This document shows positions 1 to 13,200 of a DNA stretch of 33,967 nucleotides, piece after piece. The stretch is from NCBI GenBank assembly GCA_004352715.1, contig SCFE01000119.1:1136214-1170180 (forward strand), read 5' to 3'. The number at the start of each line of letters is the position of its first letter. The stretch's first letter is position 1. The notes under the pieces were generated by a model, which made no database searches, was not told where the DNA came from, and saw nothing but the letters and a program-made list of their open reading frames with translations. This DNA is from Hofstenia miamia. Taxonomy: Eukaryota > Xenacoelomorpha > Acoela. The position numbers and the translations under genes are program-made.

Positions 1-1
1 T

Positions 2-466
2 GTTTTTAATGTAACAAACACCGTTAAAAATTTTACACAAGTTGTAATACCTGATTACATTTTGAAAGTATTAGAAAAAGGTCCAAAGCAAATCATCACG
101 TCCAAATTCAAAAAAATTGATGTTTTTACTGAATTTGAAGATCTAGCAAGTTATTTGATAAAAAAAGATCAACTTTGTAATAACACTCATTCAATTCTTA
201 CAGGAATAATGCATAAATATGTAAACAATCCACAGAATATAAAATATTATAAACAATTTAAAAAACTACAAGAGTTTTTACGAAAAAATGACTTAAAAGC
301 TGTCCCATATGATAAAGGTATTGGAATCGCAATAATGAAAAGAGATTACTATGAGAAAAAAATGATGAACATTTTGAAAGGTGATGAATTTGAAAGAATT
401 CGATTACACGCAAATGCAAAGAATTCACCTGCAATTTGCTTTGAAAAAAAATTAAAAGAAATGTAA
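2..466 (+). pseudogene. Penelope-like element, reverse transcriptase N-terminal fragment
   Basis: The frame is open from the left edge of the window to the stop at 464-466, so the gene is cut by the window boundary. The translation has a block reading LKAVPYDKGIGIAIMKRDYY, followed by a KKM..IL.GDEF segment. This resembles the region just before the RT fingers in Penelope-like retroelements, where a DKGxGxxIM motif is typical. Downstream of the stop, weak coding continues in another frame to about 520, which suggests a frameshift. No RT catalytic YxDD is present, so this is only a fragment. The family assignment rests on the DKG block and is moderately sure. Confidence 0.6.
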
Positions 467-556
467 AAATTTATTTAAATCCAAGAATATCCAAAGAACT
501 CAATCAATTCCAATAACCTATCTTAATCATTTGAGTAGAAACAATCACATTAAAAT

Positions 557-1812
557 TAGGGATGTACCCGAATCCGGTAAATTCGGCAATTTCACAACCG
601 GATGCGGATGTCCGGAAAAATTTAACTTGTTTACTAGATTTTACCGAGTAACATTCTGAGATAAAACTTGATTTAAAAATAGAACTTTCGAGGAAAAAAA
701 CTATATTTTTCCATGATCTTGTATTTGTCATGCAACAAAACATTTTTTCCTGATATATCAGAACGTAGTCTATTTTATATTTATTTATTTTCATTCGCAA
801 GAGGTCGATATTATTTGAAATATGAGGTTATTCTTCATAAATGATTAGAGCAACCAAAAGTAAAGTCATATTTTTTTCTGTTGGTCTATTTTGCAGTCGA
901 CTTAAATTTAGATGATTTTCAGAATGGAGGTGCAGTTTAATGTCATAAAAATTTATATTTTTGTTTTTTGAAAAATACATTAATATTTGTGGCTGAAATG
1001 TCATAAAAGTCATGCTGGATTGTGACTGTTTCAAATCATTCAATTTCCATTAATGTATTTACTGGTCTAACCTCCGAGAAGTTTAACTGCTAACTCATTG
1101 TTTACCTGAACCGATCCTATCCAATGGTTGACGCGTTTCTAGAACTGGCCATGTATGCTGGCAACTGAAAATATATTTAAGGAACTATATACATTTATAT
1201 TATTTCATGGATTTTGCAAGGCACACGTGTTGCAGAACTGTACCATGCGTATTCAGGCAAAATATATGAGGGTTGAAAATCTAATTGCTTCAATTAAGGC
1301 TACTATCATAAAATATCAATGTTATTCAATGTTTGACAAAGATGAAATTCCGCCAGATGTTGTTATTTCTCCCCCTCTTGATCTTGGAAATGATTGGATT
1401 TGTATGTCAAGTTACGAAAATTTTAACCATCATCAGCTGCAGTTGAAAGACTTTTCTCTATGTTGAGAAAACTCTTGGCTATGACAGCAATCTTAACCAC
1501 AATAATATATGGAAGTTTATGTGCTGTTATTATTATTAGTGAAGCAATGGCTTTAAAAATTAACTTATTATTATTTAAGAGTCTTTATATTTGTTTTATA
1601 TTTTGTTTTCAGTAATAGAAAAACGTTTTATATTAAATAGATCACTTTGAAAAATGAATGGTAATATTTTTGGGTCATATTTTGTCAAAAATAAGGTAAT
1701 ATTTTGTTTTTTAAAGTCATACTTCTGATTGCCCTAAAAATCATTGAACCATATATTATCCGGCAGTCAATTTATCCGGTATATTCAATTCACTATCCAG
1801 ATCCCATCCCTA
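557..1812 (+). mobile_element. hAT-like DNA transposon, non-autonomous/decayed
   Basis: The ends are short inverted repeats: TAGGGATG at 557-564 and CATCCCTA at 1805-1812. The flanking octamers are attaaaat (549-556) and atcaaaat (1813-1820), which match at 7 of 8 positions. An 8-bp target duplication is the hallmark of hAT insertion. Inside, 1155-1600 codes for hAT-like transposase remnants. The 5' third (557-1150) carries no recognisable coding sequence. At about 1.26 kb the element is well short of an autonomous hAT, so it is internally deleted. Confidence 0.7.
1155..1608 (+). pseudogene. hAT-family transposase remnant
   Basis: The open segment ending at 1466 contains FCKAHVLQNCTMRIQAKY followed by VENLIASIKA and FDKDEIPPDVVIS. 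This resembles the CxAHLLHNCA...VDxLIAxxK...PPxVVITRW stretch of many hAT-like transposases, with the conserved RW lost. A second frame from about 1430 reads SSAAVERLFSMLRKLLAM, which is the signature of the C-terminal hATC dimerisation domain. The two pieces sit only a few residues apart, so much of the catalytic region between them has been deleted and the frame shifted. It cannot code for active transposase. Its position between TIRs and a target duplication supports the call. Confidence 0.7.
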
Positions 1813-1850
1813 ATCAAAATCAAATCTGAAAAAGAACGAATGTCCAATAA

Positions 1851-2965
1851 ATTGTATTAAAGAAACTTGGTGGTATAGGTTTTCCTTGCACTGCTCTCAT
1901 AGCAGCCGCAGCATTTCTTTCCTCAAAGTTTGCCTCTAACAGCCTGGTATGTTCCTTGCTTGCAGATGTTGTTCATTATGATAATTTGATAGAAAGCATT
2001 CAAAACCAGAATGAGGAACACTCTAAAGCTAACCATGGCATTTCTATTTTGTTTGGTTCAAGTGAAGATCAAGAACCAAAAAATTCGATCATTGAAGACA
2101 GACTAAAATCCCTTCTTCTGACTAGTCCAGGTGAGGCAGCTTTTAGGATTTGGAATGGTCCAAGTTCGGTTTCTTACCCTCCCGAGCAACCCACTGAACA
2201 AAAAAGCTGGATGAAGGTTGTTTATGNNNNNNNNNNTTTCAGCTTATCAAGGAAAAATTGCATGTGCATTGTTAAATGCTTGCCCTTCTTTGAATCTAGG
2301 TCTTAAAATGACTAACATAAGCCTCAGGGTTGCTATTGCATAGAGACTTGGTTGTAAAGTTTGTAAGCCTCACACTTGTATTTGTGACTCATTGGTTGAT
2401 TCTGATGGGAGGCATGGCCTTTCGTGCAAAAAGAGTGCAGGTCGCTTTTCTCGCCACAACACGCTTAATGACATTATTAAGCGAGCTCTCAATTCTGCCG
2501 ATGTGCCCTCTGTATTAGAACCAAATGGTTTGTCATTCTTAGACGGCAAACGTCCTGACGAAATGACATTGGTTCCGTGGAAGCGAGGTCGAGTTCTTCT
2601 TTTGGATGTAACTGCAGGGCCCCAAGTAGAATAAAAAATTATGCTCTCTTTAAGGCTGCAGAAGATGCTGAGCGAATAAAGAAATAAATACCGACAACTA
2701 ATTGATGCTGGCTACGACTTTCAACATATAGCCTTTGAAGTTCAAGGCAATTGTGGATCTGAATTTTTTGAATTTCTCAAAACACTTGCAGCTCGTATCC
2801 GTACATGCACCAATCAGGCTTATTCTCAGGAATTCCTTATGCAAAGAATCAGTGTTGCAATTCAAATGGCAAATAGTGCTTGTGTCGTTGGCACAGTTGG
2901 TTCAACAAAACAGTTGGACGAAGTCTTCTGCTTGTAGACGCATCTCCTCTACTCTCTTCATAGCT
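1851..2965 (+). pseudogene. Retroelement polyprotein C-terminal tail (zinc-binding and nuclease-like region)
   Basis: Several frames together give the tail of a retroelement polyprotein: GGIGFPCTALIAAAAFLSS, then after the 10-N gap at 2227-2236 an [30 protein letters not shown] block. [39 protein letters not shown] and a distal FLMQRISVAIQMANSACVVG segment follow. The CxxC..HxC..C cluster looks metal binding. The RPD...WKxG.LLLD segment has the look of a PD-(D/E)XK-type nuclease core. This arrangement occurs after the RT in LINE-like elements of many invertebrates, but I do not assign a clade. Frameshifts near 2300 and 2390 and stops after 2634 make it a pseudogene. Confidence 0.6.
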
Positions 2966-3230
2966 TCTTCTACAGGACGTNATTGAAATTCGAAGCGAAT
3001 TTACAAAAACTAACTTTTGAATTTCCCAAAACACTTGCAGCTCGTATTCGTGCGTACACCAAGCAGGCTTATTCTCAGGAATTCCTTATGCAAAGAATCA
3101 GTGTTGCAATTCAAATGGCAAATAGTGCTTGTGTCGTTGGCACAGTTGGTTCAACAAAACAGTTGGACGAAATCTTCAGCTTGTAGACGCATCTCCTCTA
3201 CTCTCTTCATAGCTTCTTCTACAGGAGGTT
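2757..3230 (+). repeat. Tandem duplication (249-bp period) of the retroelement tail
   Basis: The segment around 2774-2980 recurs about 249 bp downstream at 3023-3229, with the single N at 2981 between the copies. Each copy carries the same RISVAIQMANSACVV coding block and the same pyrimidine-rich tail. The copies differ at about ten positions, so this is either an old tandem duplication or two alleles placed side by side across a closed gap. Confidence 0.75.
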
Positions 3231-4144
3231 CAATAAACCTGTTGTTTTTTATGCTGAAGATCTGTATTTTAGGAAGTTTACTTCAATATGTCCAAATTTA
3301 AATACACCTTAAATTGATTATGAGTAATGATTGGTAACCAAGTTTTAATTATTGTAATTTATTTGTAGCCAAGATTGATTTTGTAACTTAGATTATATTT
3401 GGAACGTTGATTTCGTAAATAGATGAAATATTGAACTACAAAACAGTAAAAATATTTTGATATAATTTATTATCTGAAATTATTGTGAAGTTAATTTTAC
3501 ATACATGTATATTAATTTGTTCGTTCTTTGCTAAAAAAATTGTAAATTTGGTGATTTTTAAATATATTATTTTATAATGTTGATTTTGTAAATCTATGTG
3601 TACTATTTTTTCTCAATGCAGGTAATATACTTTGATCTGGAATTGTTTTATAAGATAGTAAGTTCCTTAGTTCTGGAAGAACTTTTCTTTGATACACTGT
3701 CCATTTTAATTGGATATTAAGACTTAAAACTTAGTTTCTTGAAAAAACCAACTTTTATATCAGCAAATAACATATTTGCATAGTTTAGATGACTCATATA
3801 AATGCATGGAAAAATTGGATTGTCGCACAAAATGGTAATTGCGTTGCTACAATTTTGACATTTTTATATCGATAGCTAATTTGGTAACTATTGCATTAAT
3901 GAGATTCAAAATTTACCTTCGAGTCAATTATTTCTAAGTAGTCGAAATAATCTACAGAAGGAAATGTAGCATTGAGATTAATTGAAATGTAATTATTTTC
4001 AGTGGGTTGCAAAATACGAGTTGAAGAAGAGTTTGCAGAGAAAAATAACAAATATTGGGAAGCATGTGGCACAAAGTTCAATTTTTTGTCGGCGCTGATA
4101 TAAATACAGACAGCTAACTGATGAATCGGCGGGTTTTGGTACTA

Positions 4145-4618
4145 TAGAATGAATTATAGTGTATGAGAGACACTTTATGACAATGAGATTAGATTGTCAT
4201 ATTGTTTAAAATATTAATTTGTAAAGAGATATCTTGCAACTCAGTTTAAATATCGCAATACCCAATACTTGCTGAAGTACATTACCGGATGAAGATTTTC
4301 ATTAAGTGCGATTCACAACTAGTAATTTAAGGCGCAATACACATTAAATTTAAGTCTTTTGACTGAAATTACNNNNNNNNNNNNNNNNNNNNNATGAATT
4401 ATAATATATGAGAGACACTTTATGACAATGAGATTAGATTGTCATATTGTTTAAAATATTAATTTGTAAAGAGGTATCTTGCAACTCAGTTTAAATATCG
4501 CAATACCCAATACTTGCTGAAGTACATTACCGGATGAAGATTTTCATTAAGTGCGATTCACAACTAGTAATTTAAGGCGCAATACACATTAAATTTAAGT
4601 CTTTTGACTGAAATTACC
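4145..4618. repeat. Gap-flanking duplication 1 (allelic, assembly-type)
   Basis: About 225 bp left of the 21-N gap (4373-4393) is repeated almost identically to its right (4394-4618). The few substitutions include the variants near 4157 and 4406. The duplicated blocks meet the gap directly, as expected when two haplotype contigs are scaffolded end to end. Confidence 0.85.
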
Positions 4619-4747
4619 TTCTTTATTAATTCTTGAAGGTCATGTTAAGATTTTGTTCACCAAGATTGAGCAGAGCCTTTTTTACGTAAAGCAAATTTAT
4701 AATCCTGCTTGTTAATTTGATTATTCAGATTTTTCTTATTTTTTCAT

Positions 4748-5054
4748 TCAATATGCTTTCTTATAATCTTTATTTTAGAAATGATTATTAAATAATAGGA
4801 AGAGTTACGTAAAAAAATTCTAAGAGCGCAATATTTTTAAAAAAAATATCGAGCTGAAAGGAGCCTCATTAAAAGATTTTATGTGGCGAATTTACNNNNN
4901 NNNNNNNNNNATGCTTTCTTATAATCTTTATTTTAGAAATGATTATTAAATAATAGGAAGAGTTATGTAAAAAAAATTCTAAGAGCGCAATATTTTTAAA
5001 AAAAATATCGAGCTGAAAGGAGCCTCATTAAAAGATTTTATGTGGCGAATTTAC
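4748..5054. repeat. Gap-flanking duplication 2 (allelic, assembly-type)
   Basis: About 145 bp ending at the 15-N gap (4896-4910) is repeated immediately after it (4911-5054). Differences are limited to a substitution and an A-run length change. This is the same pattern as the duplication at 4145-4618. Confidence 0.85.
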
Positions 5055-6277
5055 TCAAAATTTAAACGAGCCGATCTTAGAAATTTCGGCTCGTTGACAA
5101 GTCTGCTACGCATGAAGACAATCATGTCACTAAAAAGTGAATGTGCCATTTTGCAAATACAGGAACGTCTCAATGCTTCGGAATAGTAAAAAGTGATTAG
5201 CAAGTAAACTACAAAGAAGTTATTATTGGAAAGAAACTTTTGTAAAAATTAAATGACTTAGAATTTTCAAAAAAAATTATAATAAAGAAAAAACTTGGGG
5301 TTAGTCGAATTTTAAAAAATAAGTTGAAAAAATGGAGTGCACAAGAAAGCTCTCCAGGTTTGTTCAACTTTCTCCTGCAGGCATAAATGTTTTGGTGATT
5401 GCTTTAATTTTTGTATTTATAGTTTTTTAAACGGTCACCAGCAAAATAAACCTTTAAATTAATTGCAACTACTAAAGAACTTATAAAATCATTTGTTTCT
5501 TTCAATATCAATGTTAAGAAATGAAAACATACTTTTCAAATGACTGGCTTTATTGTTCGGGGAAATATCGAAGTTAAATGTGGGCAAGTGACTATGAAAA
5601 TTAAATAAACTATTTACTAATCGTACAATGCAATGTATTCTAAAATTTACAAAACAGTAAAAATCATCCCAGAGTTCAAAACCGCATGGCAACGCAAAAA
5701 CAAAGCCGTTCTCAGTACAAATCAAATCATAACAATTATGCTTCATTTATTACACTTTTGTTTCCAGAAGCTAATTTCTGTCACATTTTGACAATGTTTC
5801 TACAATGACAAAGAATATATCATGTTATCGATATTGATTTGGACTGTAGTAAATGATTAAAAAGTCTTGGAAGAAGGTACTGGTCATAACTTTGACTTAA
5901 AAATTTATAGTTGAAGGACAATCTAGTAAACAAAAGTATAAATGAAACTTTAATTACAAAACAAGTTTGCAGTGCACCTCGCATGCAAACTAGCAGCTAT
6001 CAAAAAATAAAAACGCACCAATCGCGAATTGGAAGATTTCTATGCACCGAACATTTTTCTTAAATGAACAAAGTGTTAAAATTTGCTGAAAAGCATGCGT
6101 GCATTAAATTTTGAAATAAACAAAATAATGATGAAAATCATGTTAATAATGAGATTCGACAAGTACTAGAACCCGTTCTCATGGCAAATTTCGGCCCAAA
6201 TGACTCGGTTAGGGTTAACACTTTGTCGATGTATAAATATAGATTCCCAGAATACAATTAAATTGATAGACGTAATT

Positions 6278-6528
6278 TTAGCAGATTTCCAAATCGTCTG
6301 TAAGATTGCTTAATTTTATGAAATTATGTGAGATGCTAGAGCGTGACACTTGGACAATTCTGATACCAGGCGATCCAGCGGGCTTGGACCAACTGGTCTC
6401 CAAACCAGGTACATTACTGTCATTACCCAATTGACATCCAATTGCAGTTGTAACAACTACTTCAAGATCTGATGTAGCCCAACCCCCAGCATTTTGATGA
6501 TAATGGCCGCAAAACAATTTACTTACTC
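6278..6528 (-). CDS. CPPED1: CPPED1-like, terminal exon
   Basis: After the acceptor attttag (6530-6529), the two bases GA complete the split Gly codon. Reading continues VSKLFCGHYHQNAGG, then LEVVVTTAIGCQLG, and the protein ends LTDDLEIC before TAA. The GHYH motif supplies the last metal ligands. The exon lies 6.1 kb from the preceding one. Confidence 0.9.
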
Positions 6529-9500
6529 CTAAAATACACCACTGTTACAGAGGAAGTATTAAATTTTAACAACAATCTTAGCTAAGATTTAACTTTACTT
6601 AAACCTGAACACCCGCGATGTGGACCAGCTTTCATATTAAAGAAACCACGAGTCCAACAACGGTGTTTTTTATAAATTATTTTTTATTAAATTTCATTAG
6701 TATTACAATGAAATTTTTCTTTTTTTCTCTTTATAGATAGGTAAATAGTGCGCGGAACAGATGCTTAGGATTCATATTTTGTATGTTACGTGACTCGAGT
6801 AGGGTACAGGCTTGAAAATGAGCAGGTTTGATATAAAATAGTATAAACATTTAAAAAGCAATTTCCAAAATTCGTTAATTTGAAAATACATAGCACAGGG
6901 AGGNNNNNNNNNNNNNNNNNNNNNNNNNNNNNNNNNNNNNNNNNNNNNNNNNNNNNNNNNNNNNNNNNNNNNNNNNNNNNNNNNNNNNNNNNNNNNNNNN
7001 NNNNNNNNNNNNNNNNNNNNNNNNNNNNNNNNNNNNNNNNNNNNNNNNNNNNNNNNNNNNNNNNNNNNNNNNNNNNNNNNNNNNNNNNNNNNNNNNNNAT
7101 ATATATATATATATATATATATAATGTTTTATGATCATTCTATATTTTCCTCATAACAAAATATGAATCTTTTATAATTGCATATCTAAAAATGAAATAA
7201 ATGCGAGTCTTATTACATGAAACCCACATATAAGTGTAGAGAATACAAACACCCGTTGAACTAAATGACTATGTTGAAATACGTTCGGTAAACGAACATA
7301 GCAAACACACCAGCGATAAACAAATTTGCATGGCCATCAACATGATTAAATGATAACATAATGATTAAAAATATTCATAAGATGACAAAGCACGAGTAAA
7401 ATCAAATGTAGCTGATTTGAATTTCCACATACATATAAGAATTAAACAGCTACGTTTATGCACAATTCTCACATCTATAAATCCACATACGCACAAATTT
7501 AATAAAACATACACATGTATCGATTGTTAAACAAACTCCCAAAAAAAAATATCTGAAAAAATAAAGCCATAGGATAGATTCTCTATATCTTCCAAGAAAT
7601 TATGTTTAAATATTAATGTCCAGTGATTTTCACTGCATAAAAAGGCGTACTTAAAATACGTAAATTTGCTGCAAAAATTTCTTACATTCAAAATACACAT
7701 GGTAATATACATATTTATTTCTGATTCGATAGTAGTTAAAAAATTTGTAAAATATAAAAAATTAAATTGTAAAACTACCTACATGATTACTCAATAATTT
7801 ATGTTCTAAGAATGTTTGGCGAAAGTAACTAATAAAAACTTACTTCTCAGTCGGTTAACTTTGAAAATTTAATGAATAATTCTCTATTTTGCGAAACAAA
7901 GAGAAATTCTACATGAACTTTAATTAAATTTTTAAAGTTGTTATATTTTCTTCTCCTACGCAAATACAATTAGTGTTTTCACTTAAATGCCTTAGGGTAA
8001 ATGAAATACGTAAATAGACAACCACATTGAAATTGTTAAAATGATATTTATGTCACAAATTTTGGCGCAATTGCGTCTCTTCCACGTTTGGCAAATTTCA
8101 ACACACACATATATATATATACATCATAGCTCGGGAGTTCGTTGAAAAAAATAAAGTTCATAAAAGTTAGGAAACAATGACTGGTTTCAGAAGCCGAAAT
8201 GAAGTTTACTTAGTCATCGTGCAGGATTAAAGGGTGGGCCCAAGGGGCTTGACCCCACAAACGACTGAAACGAGGGGCCACCAAAAAACTTTTTTTATGA
8301 AAAAATTGTACTGTAGTGCTTGCGTCCTTGAGAAATTTGCATTAACTGAGACGGCACTCTGAATTAATTTTGTTAATATAGGACTGGCAACAAAGTTTTG
8401 ACCGATGCAAACATGAAATTTTTTTTCATCATTAAATCGTATGAATAACAAACATGACAATATTTTTTCCATCATTAAATCGTATAAATAACAAAAATAA
8501 AGGAAAATATTTCAAAATAGCAAGACGTACATTATAATTCACTCATCATTTTGTGCCAGGTGCTGGAAATAATTTAAATCGGCATCGATGCAATTTTACC
8601 ATCTACTTTGCAGTAAATTGAAGGCTTTTGCGAAAAACGATCTGTCTTTCGATTCGACCCACGGTTCACTTTCCTCATCACTTCATCGGCATTCCTAAAA
8701 CTCATGCCTTTAATGAACTCTTCATCGGAGAAAACAAATATTAGGCCGATGGAGACAAGTCTGGATGGTCCAACACACTAAGTCCGAGATAGGCTAACTT
8801 TCTCTTCGCTTCAGCTGACGTGTGGGGTCTAGCATTGTCTTGTAAAAAACAAAAGCCACTTAGGTCAACACGACGTCTTTTTTTTGTACACAGCAGCCTT
8901 CATCCTGTCAAGTTCCTCACAATAAACAGTGGATGTCACATGTTGACCGACGGGCAGCACAGCACAATAGCCATATGATTTTTGCTGGTCATCGCATTGC
9001 GAGATATTGAGGTAGCACCGTCACCACCTGGGGCACCCATGATCGATTTAAGCTGCAGCGTTCATTGTTCTCCTAGTATATCCAAACCTCGTCGACGGTT
9101 ATGAGACGATGAAGAAAGTTGTTCTACTCACATTGGGATAAGAGGGACTCACACACGGTCTTTCTCCTCAAATTATTGGCCTCCGATAGACGACGAGGTA
9201 ACTATTTAGTGACGAGGAATCGTTTCCCCATTCCATTGAATTTCCTACGAATGGTTTCATGACTGACTCCGAGTTCTTGTCTGATTGTACGCGTCGTTAC
9301 GTACTTGTCTTTCTAAAATAACTGCAGTATTTGATCGTCTAAGTCAATAGATGGTCGTCCTGTGCGTTGTGCGTCTGCACAATCGACCTTGCAGTCGTCA
9401 AATTTTGAGACCCGTCTCTGGCAAGTTCTGACCGACACTGTTCCTGGACCACGTGCGTCGTTGATCTTTTTGCAAATATCGGGTGGACTTAAGCCAGACT

Positions 9501-10214
9501 CCCAGAAAAAATAGATCAGTTTGCAAATATCTTCCCTATCAAAGTCCATCGTTGTACAACTCAGAGCAGATGACGGTAGAATGATGATAAAAACTGAAAA
9601 ACCTTACTTCATAGGTTCTGCCAAGTGATTCAAATTCAAATTTAAATATCGATACAGCCGACTCTGTTTTCTCTACTATACACAATAGCAATCAAATTAA
9701 CATTGATATTAGATATCTGACAATACTTTGTGATTTCAATAATTAACACATTGCGAAATGGAAGAAAATATCGCACCATACTAAAACAGGTTTTGTAATG
9801 CTCGCAATGATGCTGGTATTTAGTTCAAAAAGTATCTAATGTATACGATGAAGTAATAAGGAAAAGCCTATATATTAACTTGAAATTGGTCTAATTCTTC
9901 CCCGTCTGTAATAGATCGTTACTGAAAAATACGTTTTTCACTTAATTTCAATTTTTCACTTAATTTCAAACATTACGAGCTTTTAGAGTTATTTAATTAA
10001 TTATTAAAGTTCGTAAAAGTTCGCGAATTTTAGCTTTGAATAAAAGTTCGTAAAGTGCGAACTTTCGACTTTCGAACTAATATATATATATATANNNNNN
10101 NNNNNNNNNNNNNNNNNNNNNNNNNNNNNNNNNNNNNNNNNNNNNNNNNNNNNNNNNNNNNNNNNNNNNNNNNNNNNNNNNNNNNNNNNNNNNNNNNNNN
10201 NNNNNNNNNNNNNN

Positions 10215-10247
<33 letters not shown>

Positions 10248-13200
10248 AAAAGTTTATTTAGGAAAAATAGCTGCTGAAGCAATTGTAGGCAAATTACGGT
10301 TTTGAACGGTGAAAGAAATTTAATATGAAATGTAAATTTATGATAAATAAATATTGACAACGTAACGTAAACCAACAATGTACTAAACAAAATCGTAAAG
10401 ATTTGAAGAAAAATTTAAAATGCAATGCTCTAAAATATACATTTCAAACTTGTAAAGTTCATTTACTAATGTAAAAAGTTCATTATGTGAATTTAGAGAT
10501 GAATATGAACTAGAGAAAGTTTTTGCGGGGAGGAATTATTGCTGAAAAAACTGATTTGATTACAACGCAAAAATACTCGAAAATCAACAAAGATGCAGTG
10601 AATATTATGAAAATTGTGTTTCAAAAATCACATTTTCAAATTTTGCATCGGTTTTTACCAAGCTTAATAATTATATTCATTATATAATATAATTCGGTTT
10701 AGAAAACCATCGTCAGTAAAAATTTTTACACGATATTTTTTAAATTTTACAACAATAATTAATAACACTAAAACTTGGTTATTGGGAGTAATAGTTTATG
10801 TATATTTTCCTGAACTTAAACTTGGCTGTAAAGATCTAATAAAATTCTTAAAATTACAACTTCATGACTTAGTCTACAATTTTTTAAATGCTTTGAAATT
10901 GCTGACTTAGTTTCATGTTCTGTTATTCTACATACATGTATTAGTCAACCGCAATATCCCTTATAATCCTCACCACAGGTGCATTGAATCTTATAATTGC
11001 ATTGGATTCATCCGACATATTAGTTGGTGATTTTAGGCCAACTTTTGCATTAAGTTTATCAATCTTATATATGAAGCTTAATTTTTCTTTGATGAATTTT
11101 TTTCAATTGATTGTTGTGGATTCCATCGAGGTTTTCAGTGATACGCCATCATCAAAAAATTCATCTTTTATCAAAAATCAAAAAAACTCAGCGACAAGCA
11201 TTTATAGAAAATTAACTAATCGCAAGTTTAATATTGAATATATGTGTTCTATTCCGAATAGGATTTAATGAATGCGAAATGTATTCTCTAGAAAACTGCC
11301 TACAGCAAATTTGGCAAAGTGATTACAACAGAATTTTAGTTCAAGAGAAAATCAAATAACACTAAATTGGTGGAGGCAAACTCAACACAGTCAGATGAAA
11401 ATTAACTCTAATCCCATCTTTATTAACAACGAATTATAAAAATTTTTTGCATAAAAGAAACTAAATGCCAAGTAGTTGGAACGGTTCGTTTAAACAAGAT
11501 GTTGAACGTAAAACATTAATATGAACAGTTAACTAACAATTATTTAGTTCTTGCATGTGCATAAAATTTAACATTATGTGTGAATGTAATAAACTAAAGC
11601 AAAGCGATACAATTGCTTACCTTAACACAGATGACTAAAATTGAAGGATTACAAACAGCAAGGGGTACAAATTTATAAGTGCCTCATTAAAACTTAACCT
11701 GAAATGTTACATTAAAAAAATTTAACATGCAATTACATTGAGTTAAAAATTGAACGTCAAGAAATATAGAATATTATCGTCACAGAATTCGTAAATCATC
11801 ATCGACTTTTAAAACAATTTTCTCATAGCCTATTATACAATTTGAAAATCGTGAGACATGAACACATTTATCGGTGAACGTGTTTTAGCGTATTATTGAA
11901 AAGTTGAACTGCGCTTGAAGCTTTGGAAATATAAACTATTTTCAATGATAACTCCCAATTTTGAAAAAGCTTCAAATTTCCGAACCTCAACGGGTTGCTT
12001 TTCATGCAGATATAATACCTAAGCGCCTAGAATTTTTTTAAGAAACCATCAAGTATTAAAAAATCCTAGACAGCACAAGATTAAAACTACGCTCACTACA
12101 TCTAAGCTGTTTTCCAAAAAACACATATCTGTCTCTTGTATGTAGAGATATATTCCTCAGTCTCCTGCATGATTAAAAGAAAAACTAACAAAGCTGTAGT
12201 AAAAATAAAATCGAAGAGGATGTTTGAATATTAATAACAAAAAGGGAATAAGGTGGTTAAAAACATAAAAGATATTTCACCTTTTATCTAAAAAGACAGT
12301 AGAATTGAATTTGTAAGAAGATTAATTAATTACGGGATATTATGAGATTTACAGAGTGATGGTAACAATACTAGACAACACAACAACCTTGGAAAATATT
12401 TAGAAATTATTTTTATATGTTTAAGAACGCTCTCTTCTTAACTCTATTGTATAATATTTTAAAGCCTGATTGGAAATGTTCCCGAAAATAAGAAACTTTT
12501 TTTTGCATCAATAGTTGTCATTTCACAGAATTAAATGCTGAAAAACGAACTCGAAAACTACAAGACTATGTTCACTACATTGTAACGTGTATTATATTTC
12601 GTATTTATAGATTTAAAAAAAGTGACTGTTGGAACTCCAATTTTAATTTAATCGTAAGATAGGCAAAGGGAAAATACCTGCACGTGACAGCTTCGTAAGA
12701 AGTTTTTCACGAGATTGGACTTGTAAATTGAAATACTGATGTGGCTCGTCGCGCGCACGCAAAAAGGGCGCAATGTGTTGATAAGCTATGGTGTGAACAG
12801 CACAGCGATCGGGTTGCAGTGTCTCATCCAACCAGTGGTCGTGTGATTTTGATTCTTCAGGGCATCGAGACGAATCCTAAGCAATCATATTTCTAAGATA
12901 CTCGATTATATATAACGACTTAAAACAACGTTGCCCACAGCAATATAATTCTGATAAATTTATTATAGTCATCTGGACATTATGTTGATTTTTTTGCAAC
13001 ATGATTGAAATATTAAAATAATGTATCGACAGCAATTTTGTAATTAGTGAATTAAAAGAATAGCATTAACAACGCAATTAAATTTTTGAACGTAACAATA
13101 CTACGAAAACAATGGATGAGAAATTGCAATTAAATTAAATAGAATACTGAACAATGTTAATATCAACATGACCGCAGGCTAAAATCTAATTTACATCGAC

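Larger units (their letters stand above)
3241..6277. other. Non-coding AT-rich stretch
   Basis: No ORF here resembles a known family; the longest open frames are short and AT-driven. The stretch holds the two gap-flanking duplications listed separately. It includes whatever 3' UTR follows the CPPED1-like stop at 6278. A TTTATT (AATAAA on the minus strand) at 5746-5751 could be its polyadenylation signal, but nothing proves it. Confidence 0.5.

Noticed and set aside
5489-5746. Minus-strand frame of 85 codons downstream of the CPPED1-like stop
   Set aside because: No recognisable motif, AT-driven composition, and no splice or start context to support a gene.
6875-7138. Open frames on both strands across the N gap
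   Set aside because: They exist only because Ns were read through; the bases are unknown.
8227-8475. Minus-strand frame of 82 codons
   Set aside because: It lies in the 3' flank of the mariner remnant, includes the 43-bp tandem repeat and shows no domain.
10984-11268. Plus-strand open frame of 94 codons
   Set aside because: It overlaps the minus-strand Penelope-like fragment, has no motif and is best read as its antisense.
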